Below, one piece after another: positions 36,801-48,861 of a DNA stretch of 64,000 nucleotides (its first letter is position 1; every line of letters begins with the position of its first letter). The notes below the pieces were generated by a model. It had not been told where the DNA came from, made no database searches, and was given only the letters and a program-made list of their open reading frames with translations. The position numbers were made by a program, and so were the translations under genes. Source of the DNA: Stichopus chloronotus (Eukaryota; Echinodermata; Holothuroidea; Aspidochirotida; Stichopodidae); assembly GCA_021234535.1 (NCBI GenBank), contig CM037830.1, positions 38,130,437-38,194,436 of the forward strand, in the 5' to 3' direction.

Positions 36801-39800
36801 AGTACCTGAGCCGTCCGTTACAATTTAGCCTATTCATCTAAATGCCATTGCATGAGGCTCTCTGTGTTAACACCTGGCATACATCTACTGCGATTTTAAA
36901 ACGTGATTAGAAGTAGAGAAATATATCAACTGAGGTTTATGCACTGGTCGATCGTGCCAGATTAAAATGTATTTCTGCGAGTTAAGGCACTTATTCCCTC
37001 CAAACTCTCCTGAATAACGCGAACGTTACATCCTCCCTAACTATATTGGGTTGACCTGTAGTAGGTTAACCACCGAAATTACGTATTCTTGTGCTCATAT
37101 AAAGAGGAGAGACAGTAGAGACAGTGAGTGATGGTAGCTGAAAGTTCAGTGGCGACGTAGCTACAGGGGGCAGGGGAGAGTGCGATATGTGATACCATAA
37201 GCGGCGCCAAGGGGAATGTGGGGGGTGGGAGACTAGGCTCTTTAACTTTTCGGAGAGGAATTGTCTTGCAAACATAGGAAACTTCGCTTAAGCTATAGAT
37301 TTCTGTCGGGGTGGGTTGAGGTTCTCATTCACAAGAATTGGAAAGTTGGTTGTTAGAAAATCATATTTCCCTACCGAGAAGGCCCAATAATGCATGCATT
37401 ACGTGCTGCGTGTCCAAAACCATGTGCTCCCACCCCACTGTATCACCCCCCTCCCTGCATGCGACTTATTCTATCACATGCATCCCCACTCTTCGGAACT
37501 TAGACCCGATCCACGTTTGAAACCAGATCATCAAATGACCCCGTTCAACTACAGTGCGGTTTACAAAAGGGAATAGGGAAAAGGGAATAAGGTCTTCAAA
37601 GGGATTCCATAACTCCTGAGACCTAACCAGCACAGATTCAATCGCAGCCAGTTTTTTTCACCTTGCTAAGGAAGTGGGGCGGATCCAGATGGGTGTGATG
37701 GTTAGAGGGGTAACACAACACAACACTGATTCACCAGACATGCTGTCAACAATTCCTCTTAGCTGGTGGAGGACTGCTTTTCATTGGCATTTACACTTTT
37801 CTGTACGCTTCACGTCAACCGATGGTGGCGCTCCGCTCAGATAATCCCGCTTTGAAATCAAACTAACCCCTACCACCTTGGACGTGCCTCAGATTACCCT
37901 CAGATTTAGATCTTTTTCACCAAGATGCAAATAATTAAAAATAGGAATTTTCTGAAGATTAAGTTGAAACCTAGCATCAAAATCTGCATCTAGCCCACTC
38001 TACTTAAGCAAAACTATCCCAGAGGGAAACTCCCGCTCCCATGACAGCAATCGGTCATTAATTCTAACATATCACCACACAAACCAGCCTACGCCTCCCC
38101 CCCCCCCCGTCATCCCACTTTCAAAATCCAGCTGACACTCATGTGAACTTGAATGGTTTTAGGGGAGTTTTTAAAGTTTGTCCCCCCACATTCAATGAAA
38201 ATAGCCTACCAACGCCACTGATTACTTGTCCCCCTGGAAAAAAAGTTTAGCTACGCCAGTGGCGTACAGAGCAAGGGTCATTTTTGGTGATGACAAGTAT
38301 ATTTATTATATTCGTGGGTATGTTGGTACTTTTGTGCTGGTAGGTATGTGTGGGTGGGGAAGGTTGTCGTGACAAACGGACAACAGCATGGAGATTTCAA
38401 TATGCTTACTTCACTGTAGGCTAATAGGCCTAACCTAAAAACTTTGCATTGACAATGGGTGTGAAATCGATGACTATTAATCAAAGGATTCTTCTGAAAT
38501 CTCCTCAAATTAAAGTGAACTGAGATTATACCATAACTCATATTGTATATTGAGTCATGACGAAATTAGGAACAGGAAGGATACATCAAGTCAGAAGAAG
38601 TACATGTCCGATACATTGCAACGTTACATTCACCAAGTTGCCGCGTGCATTGTTGTACCCGAATGTATAGAGAGGTTTGTGCACTATGAGTGTATCATGT
38701 GACTCATATGAACCAAATCACGGCTGTCATGTGACGTCGAATGTAAATTAATACTGTCTATCAGCAAATTGCCAGGTTGCCAAATGCTACATTGCTGTTG
38801 TAAACGATATGGTAGCATAGAATTTCGCTCTGAAACAGATGCAGAAGGAACCAAATCATGTGATAACTGTGGAAAAGCAAGTAATTTGTAAGTCGACCAT
38901 CCTTTAAGGGAAAGTGCAGTCACCCCAATTTACATCAGTATAGTCCCCTATCCTACTAGTTCATGGATGGCTCTTTTGCATCAAATGACAATACTTTTGT
39001 TACTGTATTGCTAACTTTATGCAAGTTACTTTGAATACACAACAATTTGAAATATCTTGAAAGATACATGTATGGAATAAAGAGGGATTTGTGAGATTTA
39101 GCTGATGCTTCACAACATTGGTCAATGTTAATTACATATGTAATCATGAAATACCGAATTACAAATGAAATGTTGCAATTTGTCGAGCTAGCGTAAGTCG
39201 GTAACTCGACAATTTGCAAAATTTTGTAGAGATAACAAGATATTCAAACACCATAACTTCCCATCTTGCATGTCACCTTATGCCCTCGGAAAAATGCCAT
39301 TATCTCGTTTTTGTGCTTTTGAGATCTGTTTCTTTGGAGAATTTCTCTGATAACGCAACTCACAAAAAAAAAAAAAAATTGACGCTTTATATGCTACCTT
39401 GGCAGGCTGGATCTCAGATCCACCTACTTAGCAGAACCGGTGGTGATGACCTTGACTGAAGGACTACTGTTGTACCACTGTCTCCCTTTTCGACAAAACT
39501 GATACCAAAGTCAACAAACCAAGGACGGATAGAAGTCAAAGCAAGTTTAAAATGTCACAGAAACACCAAGATAGGCAGACAACAAAACATGCTCCCTGAC
39601 TAATATGGATATCTCTTTAAAAGTGCCAGGTGGATCAAAACGACCGTGAAATGCATCCACAAAAATGTTGTCCATCTCAGTTGACTTGCAATGTCACGTC
39701 CTTCACCATACATAAATGATACAGCTTCCATGTCAAAGTCCACAGAGCGAAGAATCTGGTCCCTTCTTGAGGATTGATGTACTGTAAGACACAGCTTCTG

Positions 39801-42800
39801 TGTTGTTGCAACGAACTAGAATCATGGGACCGTGCGCACTCGGTTCCAGATAACAAAGGGTCGGTAAGACGGCCAGCAGGTCCAAGGTGTTAATGTTTGT
39901 CCATCCACGACTCTCCTCCCACATGTGTGCCAGAGAAGTGTCTCACATGTAAGCTGCAAAGCCCTCCAAGCTCTTTTGTTAGGACGAGCTTGTGTAAGCC
40001 AAAGCCGAAGCCGATGAGAATGGGACACTGGGGGACATGATGTCCTTGTCGCTCCAGCGTTGGAAGGTCTCTTTGAGGTGAGTGGTCAGGTGTGGACAAC
40101 GTTCACCCTCCTCGGGGTAGGGTGAACCTGTTCCACCCGAAAATCTAAGATCATACAGAAACGTGATCCACGGGAGTGGTGTCAGATATGACTTGCAGCG
40201 GTTGACTAGGAATCCCTAGAGAAGCCGCAAAATCTAGGGCCCTACGAACATCAAAGATAAGATCCTACCAACGCTCCACAATGACCAACTAATCGTCCAG
40301 ACAGGGTAAACGAACACTGGGCCATGAAATACCACAAACGTGATGGCAATGAAATGGCATTAAGTTCCCTTGTATCTGTCTGTGTGTTGGAAGCAGAGGA
40401 TGCGATTGTGAATGAGAAAGATGGGAACGTAGATGAAAGCATCGTGCAGATGGACTGAGCCGGCCAACCAACAGAGAACACACTTGGTCAGGAATGTGAG
40501 AGAAGAGAATATTGGTTATCCGAACTAATAATGTAAAGGACAAGATGACAGAATCCCATGGATCTCAGTAGCCAATCGGCAATTGATAGCTGCATGGCAC
40601 ACAATGAGCTGCCCCTGCAAAGACAAGAATGTCCTCTGTCTAGCATGGCAGAGCCGAAGAGGGCCTGTACTGTAAGTAGTGGTAGCACCATTCTTTTTGG
40701 TTACCATGATATCAGCTTGGACACATGATGACCCGAACGTTGCTTGAGGTATTGACGGTGGTCGGATAGTACTGCTTTTTCCCCATAAGGACATGGCTGC
40801 GTGGATAGACTGACCAGGGTCTGTCTACAATACCCGAGAACCTGTATCACCACTCACCATGAACTTGTAACTGAGAAAGGCATCCCATATACCCCCGTAG
40901 CACGTATCCGTAGCTGTCCCTACTGAGGTTCTTTTGCCTCTCAGACAGTTCTGGGATGTCCTGGCAAATCCGAATCAAACAGGAGTATTCAGACATCTCC
41001 TGTGTCGGTGACACGGGGAAGAGGGGAGGGGTGGAGGGATGACCACCGCTCTTTGCCACTCATAGAACTTTCTCTCTTGGAAAAGGACAGGCCTACCTGA
41101 GACCCCAGTGTCCAACACTGTCCTCGTCGGAAAGAGTCTGAGACAGGCATTTGGTCTGCAAATAGTGTGTGGTGCAGCAAACTGGGGAAATAGGGACCCT
41201 AATCTAGTCCACATCCTATTGCATATCATGAGACACCTGGCTTCAAGTCAGCTGAAGGTCAGATGCTGAAGGTCAAGGACTAACCACAGTGGATATTTGT
41301 AAAAACAGAAAAAAAAAATAGTAACCAAATAAGTCTCACAGATTAAAAAAGAATATGGAGAAAATATGGCATATGAAATGACGATATTATGCAATTTCAA
41401 TACAATTAGTTTGATCTTACTTCAAGATGTGTATTGTTTTTGTTTTAAATTACAGTATTTGATTAGCTGAATGTCATTTGCTACCTCACTAGCATAAAAC
41501 AAACTTTTGCTGCATTACGATTTTTTTTTCAAATTTCCATGTTAAAATCATTATTCCTGATCTCTGGATCAACTAGATGTAACCATGCTAGAATGGGATG
41601 GTTCGGTTGGATGCAAGGTAGCTCATTCTACGTTTATCAGAGACATCAGTTAGCCTGAGAAAAAAAAATGTCTCAGAAAGAAAAATAGAGAAATGATATG
41701 AGGATTTAACTGCATTTTGAATAGCTGATGGTATTTGCCACTTAACAAAATAAAATTTTGCCATATTGCATTGTTTTTTTCAATTTTTGATGACATCATA
41801 ATGACGTCAATGCCGCTATCCATCCAAACAATTTCAAAGTTAACATCAGTTTTGTAATGTCACTAATACATAAAAATCCATAACACTTTTAAGAGTTTTC
41901 CCAATTTCTCACCTTTTTGTGTCCAATTTGTTTGTTTTTTTTTCTTTTCTTTTAACTTAACACATACAGGTCGTATTTTCTACAGTCTCGGTGAAGACCA
42001 GATAACTATCAGAGGGTTCGTCCAGCAAGGACTGAAGCTTTTTCAGGAGGGTGTTCTGTTTACGAAGGTCAGTGAAGAAGCCCGCTATCTTTGTGAGGCC
42101 TTCGGTGAGGCTAATGGTGGACCAATAGAACCCACGATGTTGCTCTCACTGGCATCTGGTAACATCATGTCCATCCTGAACTTTGGAAAGAGGTCAGTTG
42201 GCAAATAATTCTATGCCATTTTTTGCAGTCTTTATACAGGTAAATGTGCCCCCGTAAACATACGAATAGGCATACATAGGGACGATCGAAGAATGTTACA
42301 GTTAAAATAACTCTGAAGTTACAGGAGATGGAATACAAAAATGATTTCAAACGGATGTTATACCTGACCTGCAGGTACACCAGGACAAATAGAAATGAAG
42401 AATGACATCGGTGTTAAGGAAAATTCTGTGACCACGCATTACACTACAGGAACAAATTTAAGAAAAGGAGGGGAGACATATTTTTCAGTACCGTTACAAG
42501 TAGATGGTGATACATTTGACGATATATATGTGAGTTTAGGGTTCTATTGATGAAAAAAAAAAATAGTTTTGCCGTCGACCTTTCTATCGTGACCTGAATC
42601 ATGTCATTGCCCTACGATCGTTGCAGGTACGACTACCAGGATGAAAAGATTATAAAGTTGATGGAGTCCTTTGACTATCTCCACTTGGCATTGGACCCTT
42701 CAAATCCCGTTCACCAATTTCCTTGGTTGTACGATACTTTCTGGTGCAGGCAGCTGAAGGAGTCTCAAGAGTTTGTTCGAGATTTCATCCGTGATGAGAT

Positions 42801-45734
42801 CAAACAACACGAGAAGGATCTTGATCCCGCTAATCCCAAGGATTTTATTGATCTTTATCTGACGAGGATAAAGCAGGAAAAGGGGGATCTCTTTCAATCT
42901 GAGAGGGCTTGGTACACCATTAAAGATGTCTTTAGCTCATCATCAAACCCCACTGCCTGTGGCCTCCAGTGGTTGATAGCGTTGATGTGCCAGCATCAGA
43001 ATATGCAGGATAAGGTAATGATATCAGCTTTGGTTCCTTTCATGAAGAAATGATATCAGCTTTGATCTTTTCATTAAAAGATATCAGCCACTGTTCGATT
43101 TAGATTTTGTGGTATCACCTGGGTCTACTTTTTTATGAGCTATCGTGGTATAGGCCTGGCAATGCCCCCATCCTCTCCCCCCCCCCGATTATGCCACTGT
43201 CTGAGCCTTTATATAAGTGTGAAATTGTCATATAATGGATCCGATGTCTGCCACGGGGGGGGGGGGTGAACCTTTAGAAAATGTTTGATTTTGTAAGGTG
43301 GACTACTGTAGATGAAAAAGTTGCTATATTTGATGTTATATTGGAACTAGTATATGTTCAGGAATTCCTGTTTTTTAAGTAATGATTTTATCTTTCATTT
43401 TTCTTTGCACTGCAAATGAAATATTTGCAGACATTAATTGAGTATGCTTAATTAGATCTAATTTCTTTGTGCCTATAGATTACTTTGAACTAAACTGTGT
43501 GATGTTGAAATAGTATTTCTGTTGACGTTTGTATAGTATGGTCGTATAGTTCCATACCCTCATCTCTATGTGGTCCCACTGCACTGCACTGCACCGATCA
43601 TGAAACACCGCCAGCGCATTCACTTTCGGCCTGCTGTAGTGAGGGGACATGTATGTGGAACACGACTCAAGCATGCCTCATGAAGTGACGGTCAGGTGAC
43701 ACGCAAAATCCGGAAGGGGGGAAATATGTTGCTAAAATATGAATTATCCATGAAAACGTCTAACAATTTCTCATCCTAGCCAAAATTTTGAGAAATGGTA
43801 AAGGAAATATTACTTCCCAAAATTCCTCAAACTTCCCCAAGTTTCGCTCAAAATTTTTTTTTCCAGAGGGAAACCCTCTCCCCTTGGCTCGCTACTGAAA
43901 CTGTCAACTGATGTTTACATATGGAAATTTGGACAGAATTGATGATATTCTAACAAAATTGATTGTAAGATGGGGCCAAAGAAATAATTCTTTGTATGGG
44001 GGCTACATACACACTAAATATGGTTGCTGAACTGGACGTTGTACAGGATGTAGAAAGGTCTTGCTCACCATCAGTATTTTGAGATTTACTAGGGGAGGAG
44101 GGGTAATGCCTTACTCATATGTATTTTTGCAAACCTCTTCAAACATACCACAGAAGTGAAAACACAGGTTAGATTTTAAATTTATCTATGTTACAAATGG
44201 GACAAACCGTATTCAGAAAATTCGAATTAAGTCGGCTTAAGAAATGTTTCGTACCAAATATAAGCTCAACGAGCGTTAAATATTTTGCGACAAGTCAACA
44301 GCTGTTAAGTGTATGCCGAAACAGCAGCAGCAGCAGCAACAACAACAACAATAGCTTAATCGATAGGAAAGAGTTTAAAAATACAGAAAATGCGCTTAAA
44401 TGTCCTAGGTAGTATTTCGGAAAATTTGAACTTAAACTGTGTCTGTCGGATTGGGAATGTTCTGTACAAGAAAAATGTCCAATGTAAAGTCTGTCTTTTA
44501 AGGATGTGTTATTTATGAAAGTCGATTCGTAGACTACGCCTCCTATTTTTACGGACACATTTCTGTTCCTTTCTGAGCTGGCGGGAATGTGACAGTAGTT
44601 TCGACAGATCAGCGGTCTTCGCATTGTTTATTATAAGAATCATAATAATTAATAAACTTGTTCAGCCAAGGCACATTGCAAGCATAGCATTACATCAGTA
44701 ACATTTTGTTCGTCTTAAAATAGATTTTCGAAGAGGTGCAGTCCGTGATTGGTCTGGACAAGTTACCTGCATTCGAGGACTTGAAGAAGATGCCCTTCAC
44801 TCATGCATTCATGAAGGAGATACTCCGCTACCGAACTGTGGTGCCATTTGGCACACGTGAAGTCACTCGTGACGTAACAATTGACGGATACAAAATTCCC
44901 AGTGGGTCACGTGTGTACCTAAATTACTGGGCTGCGGAAAGGGACCCTGAACTGTGGGATAAACCAGACGAGTTCATTCCCGAAAGGTTTTTGTCCACCG
45001 ACAGAAACACTATCTTAGACCTCAAACACAATATTCCACTGGGTCTTGGTGAGCGACATTTTTAGTATCATAAAAAGTCACTTTTGACATAAGTTCTGTT
45101 GTTCCCAAACACGTAGGTCCAGTGCACCTATTTCCTATTTTTTCTTCTTTTGGGGAGGGGGGGGCATGTCCCTACTTTTTGAAAGGAGGGGACACTGACA
45201 CACCCACTGTTGTGACCTGAAAGCTTAAAAATAAGAAACTAACAGACTTTTCTTAGTGGTGCTTATTTTTAAACCTGTGTTCTAAAGAAAAAGAAGGTAT
45301 AAATGCATTGTGGTTTCGATGAAGTTATTGTGTTACCCATTGAGATATTGACCTAAGAAAAACATCCTTATATGGTCCCCAATTATTTGCATGAAAAAAA
45401 AAATATGGTTACACCGTGGATGAAGTGTGGGTGCCTCTTACATCGAAACAAGTGGTATTGTGGGTAGTCTTTAAATTTGGCGTAACTAAACATAGGCCTA
45501 CACAATATACAGTACAGTTAAACTGAACATCATGTTACTCGTTACCTTTCAGGTCATCGTGATTGTATGGGACAGACGCTTGCTTTGATGGAAATGTTTC
45601 TCTTTGGAACCAATCTTCTCCAAAAGTTTCGTCTAACGTTCTCTCCCGGGGAGCCGTCACCATCGCTGAGGGGTATCTGCGGGACGGTAGTAGTCGTGGA
45701 AAAATTCAACCTGTGTGCAACAAGATGGGAGTAA
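33843..45734 (+). CDS. Cytochrome P450, CYP2 clan, atypical; five exons, 465 aa
   Basis: Exons 33843-34122, 41970-42192, 42627-43014, 44724-45048 and 45553-45734 (stop TAA 45732-45734) join in frame through GT..AG junctions. P450 landmarks run in order: proline hinge GIPPGPW, K-helix ExxR in KEILRYR, PERF in PERFLS, heme-ligand loop GLGHRDCMG with the cysteine. The family uses heme to oxidise lipids or xenobiotics, usually on the ER. Two motifs are degenerate: the I-helix reads DVFSSSSNPT where CYP2 proteins have AGTET (acid and first Thr lost), and the C-helix WxxxR keeps Arg but has Gln for Trp (EDQITIRGF). No hydrophobic anchor precedes the hinge; a TAG at 33801 closes the frame upstream, although an acceptor-like CAG at 33836-33838 could join an unseen anchor exon. 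Intron 1 (7.8 kb) contains repeats and an antisense DIRS relic. P450 identity is near certain; subfamily and activity are not. Confidence 0.93.
35100..35475 (-). mobile_element. Modular repeat element, inverted copy with hairpin, in P450 intron 1
   Basis: Reading the minus strand, two units (CCAGATGACCTTTGACCTCC) lead to a CA run (plus-strand TG repeat, 35145-35168), then GACTGCATAG and the hairpin GGTTCCTT..AAGGAACC (35102-35126). The tail layout matches the copies at 2965 and 46320 although the stem sequence differs. Confidence 0.68.
36706..36738. repeat. Perfect 11-bp stem hairpin in P450 intron 1
   Basis: ACCGGAGCTGC and GCAGCTCCGGT form a perfect stem with an 11-base loop. No coding or RNA-gene context was recognised. 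Confidence 0.6.
39600..41260 (-). pseudogene. DIRS-like retrotransposon relic (reverse transcriptase/RNase H)
   Basis: On the minus strand, in shifting frames: GSVHLHDAFIYVPIFLIHNR (RT, like the family's DLxDAYxHIPI), then RLPCLDD (40292-40303; the YLDD catalytic loop with Tyr changed), then RNase H-like WTNINTLDLLAVLPTL and VLVR-like MILVRCNNTEAVSY (39733-39924), where the usual Asp before Asn is Cys. Stops and frameshifts are frequent. DIRS elements are tyrosine-recombinase retrotransposons common in echinoderms. It lies antisense in P450 intron 1; its recombinase and terminal repeats were not recognised. Confidence 0.6.
44322..44352. repeat. CAG/CAA microsatellite in P450 intron 3
   Basis: (CAG)n runs into (CAA)n. 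It is intronic and does not encode a P450 segment. Confidence 0.85.
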
Positions 45735-46319
45735 TGATGATGATGATGGTGATAATGACTATGGTGATGGATAAGTCAGTTTGTATGAAGTCGCCCCTCG
45801 CTGTAACCAAGGGCAACGATTTGCTTTAAAACTGGTACGAAGGGGTACGATGGGTCCAGTGACTGGTATTACTGGACGCATCACACCCGGCCAACGGAAG
45901 GAGTCTGAGGGGAAAATGTTTTTATAGGTGTCCTGAATACTGTACATAAAAGTGATATAGCACAGCAGCAACATCAGGCTATACATAAGTAGAATCTTTA
46001 TAATAGTACATACATCCAGAAAACTGTAATTGCACAGTGATGTGTAAAGACAGGACATTCTCGAGATTTACGTGGGATGCACACTGTAACCAGAATGCAA
46101 AAATGCTTTGTAGTTTCGATGTGCTCATTACAGTTTCTTTATTAAGCTTGTTTCTCAAATATAACTCTAATGCTAAGAATCAAGGATTTATTTTTGGTGC
46201 AAAGATTTGAGGTCATCACCTGAGGTGAAACACTGGGAAAACACTGGAAACCTTGTGCCTGTCATATTTCAAGAGGAGGAGGTTTCATACCATATGTTAA
46301 AATGCCTTGCATTTAGCAC
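45735..46319. other. 3' flank of the P450
   Basis: An ATG/GTG trinucleotide run (45734-45770) begins at the P450 stop codon. No convincing polyadenylation signal was fixed. Confidence 0.45.
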
Positions 46320-46880
46320 AAGAGTGTCAATCACTCCCATCTGGAGATATCATGTGCACAAGGTTTTAACTATTTGACCTCTGGTGACCCCAGATGACCT
46401 TTGACCTCTGCAAAAAACAACAGGGTTTTTCCTCTCAATATGCGAAACCTACACACCAATGATGAATCCTACCTGGAGGTATTGCATGCACGAAATTTTC
46501 ACTATTCGACCTCTAGTGACCCCAGATGACCTTTGACCTCTACCAAAAACAATAGGGTTCTTTCTCTTAATATGACAAACCTACATACCAAGTATCAACA
46601 GCGTCCATCATTCCTAACTGGAGATATTGCACACATAAGGTTTTCACTATTTGACCTCTGGTGACCCCAGATGACCTTTGACCTCTACCAAAAACAATAG
46701 GGTGCTTCCTCTCAATATGGCAAAACCTACATACCAAGTATCAACATCATCCAACATTCCTATGTGGAGATATCGTGCACACAAACTTAGTGTCACAAAC
46801 ACACACACACACATCCACACACACATATACACACGCCATCACGATCGCATAAGTTTCTCTTTCATCGAAACTAAAAACTA
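46320..46880 (+). mobile_element. Modular repeat element downstream of the P450
   Basis: Three to four units, each with CTGGTGACCCCAGATGACCT and CCAAAAACAATAGGGT, end in CA repeats (46798-46834), GCCATCACGATCGCATA and the hairpin AGTTTC..GAAACT (46852-46872). Confidence 0.7.
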
Positions 46881-48579
46881 TTAATTGTACATTTACAGAA
46901 AATAAAAGAAAGAAATACAAAAGAAATACAGAAATGTTCTGGTAATTAGTTTTCAGACAATTTCTGTGATTCTTATTTATTTCTTTGTTTCATTCTCTGT
47001 ACATTTTTTACAGTGCAGAGGGAATATGGTGTATTCACCGATTTTCATGAGCGGGATAGGTCCTACTTATTATTTATCAATTTCCACCTGAAAGCAGTCC
47101 CTGGTTGTAACATATCATAACCACAAAAGTTGGTGCCAACAAACAGCGATTAAGTACGTGTGACTGATTGTATGCATGTAGACATGCTCCCAGGTATCAT
47201 GAGGTATAGATGAAAAACCAAAGCAAGTTGACTAGTGATAAGAAAAATTTAGCACGTTCAGTGATGACATTTTGATGGTTGAAGAAAACTGTTATACTAG
47301 GCGGTAATCTTTTTCAAAATGAATTTACAATGATAAAACTGATTATCTAGGCTAAACTTTGGATTTTCTTTTAATGCCATCCGGTACCATTTTCCACTGC
47401 CATAACTTGCTTAAGTACTGAATATGTACAGTCACACGTTCTAATCGCATGCCGAAGGATCACAGCTCATTTTCTTTCGTTTTTTTATTTTAGTTTATTT
47501 GTTGTTTAAATATTGCAAAATATCATGAAATGTTTGGAAGTTATCTTTCTGCATTAAAGCCGCGCATTGGTGTGATCAAATTTAACGCATATTCAGAGTT
47601 GGGCAGTTGGCACTCCAACAAACGAAAACATTTGTTCATTACACTCTGTGCCACATAAATTCGACAAAAGCTACTCTGATACAATTCATTGACCAACACT
47701 AGATTGATTTAAATTACACATCAGTGTACGATCCCTGTAAAATGAAAGAACAAATATTCATGGCCTACTATTTACTGCACGATTAATGCCTGTACACAAT
47801 GTTGGGGATGCACTAATTAATGAGATTTTCAGGCTAGTAACTCAAGACCACACTATGGCAGCTTGATCACCCAGTTCACAGATACCTATGGATAATGCAA
47901 TCATTTTGATTAGTTTGTCTTCATTGTTTGCATATTTGAACTTAAATATCAATTTCGTCCATTCCTGTACACCCGTCCCCCCAACCAAAAAAAAAAAATA
48001 CACCCTAAGATGGAGGTAAATCACACACACACACACCCTCACACACACACAGACTGAAATCAGTCAAGTGAACCGATATAATTGTATAGAGGTCAAGGGG
48101 TATTGTGACTTGGCGTACCTCCATCATTGCGTATTTTAGAGCCGGGTGTGAAATAGCATTAAATACACACATATTCTAGACCATTGTTGTATATATAGCG
48201 TCAGCATCCTACAAAGGCAGACCTGATACAAGTAACCATGCAGACAATTAGACCCATTATCAATGCATACCATAACCTAAATTGTAATTACTAGTCTATA
48301 TAGTCATTTCAATTTCTCTCAATTTATGAATAATTTCAAATATAATACACTGCATCCATATACTGGTATTTTATACGTTTCATCTTTTTCAATTTGGTGG
48401 GTTTTTCATTAAGGCGGATCGTTCTCTTAACGTTAGGTTTGTAGCCCTAATCATCTCGGTCAGCACCCCTCAAAATTTCATTATGATCCTTAGGATTATA
48501 AGTACAAATATCTAGTTCATTTCTGACAAAAGGTTTTACGGTTCACAGACTGACGGAGACTTCTGAAATCTTGACTTCG
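46881..48579. other. No gene seen
   Basis: AT-rich, with CA repeats at 48021-48053. No coding signal was recognised. Confidence 0.5.
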
Positions 48580-48861
48580 CTACTCACTTACCTGTCTCCA
48601 CATTCCACTAATGTGCCAGGGGTAACTGGCGACTTCGCCGGAGTCGCCCAGAAAGAGCCAATCATCCAAGTGCGCAAAAAGGTTTGATGCCTCTCCTGTA
48701 CTTTTGGTGGTAGTTTGGGCCAAAAGACGGGCTATTGTCTTCAGGGATATGGCGAAAGTAGAGGCGGTGTCAAAGGTTACAGTTACTTCTGGCACGGTGG
48801 TGGGACATGCAATAGTTGTGTGGAGACAGGTGAATTCGTAACTCGTAAATATCCAAACCAT
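48580..48861 (-). pseudogene. Short DIRS-like reverse transcriptase fragment
   Basis: A minus-strand frame ends TGEASNLFAHLDDWLFLGDS; HLDDWL matches the catalytic loop and following residues of DIRS/Gypsy-type RT (YLDDWL), and the preceding FAISLKTIARLL fits the segment before it. Only the palm fragment is present. Confidence 0.5.

Noticed and set aside
45563..45829. 88-codon open frame overlapping the last P450 exon
   Set aside because: It is in a different frame from the P450, whose frame carries the heme-ligand cysteine and phases correctly with exon 4.
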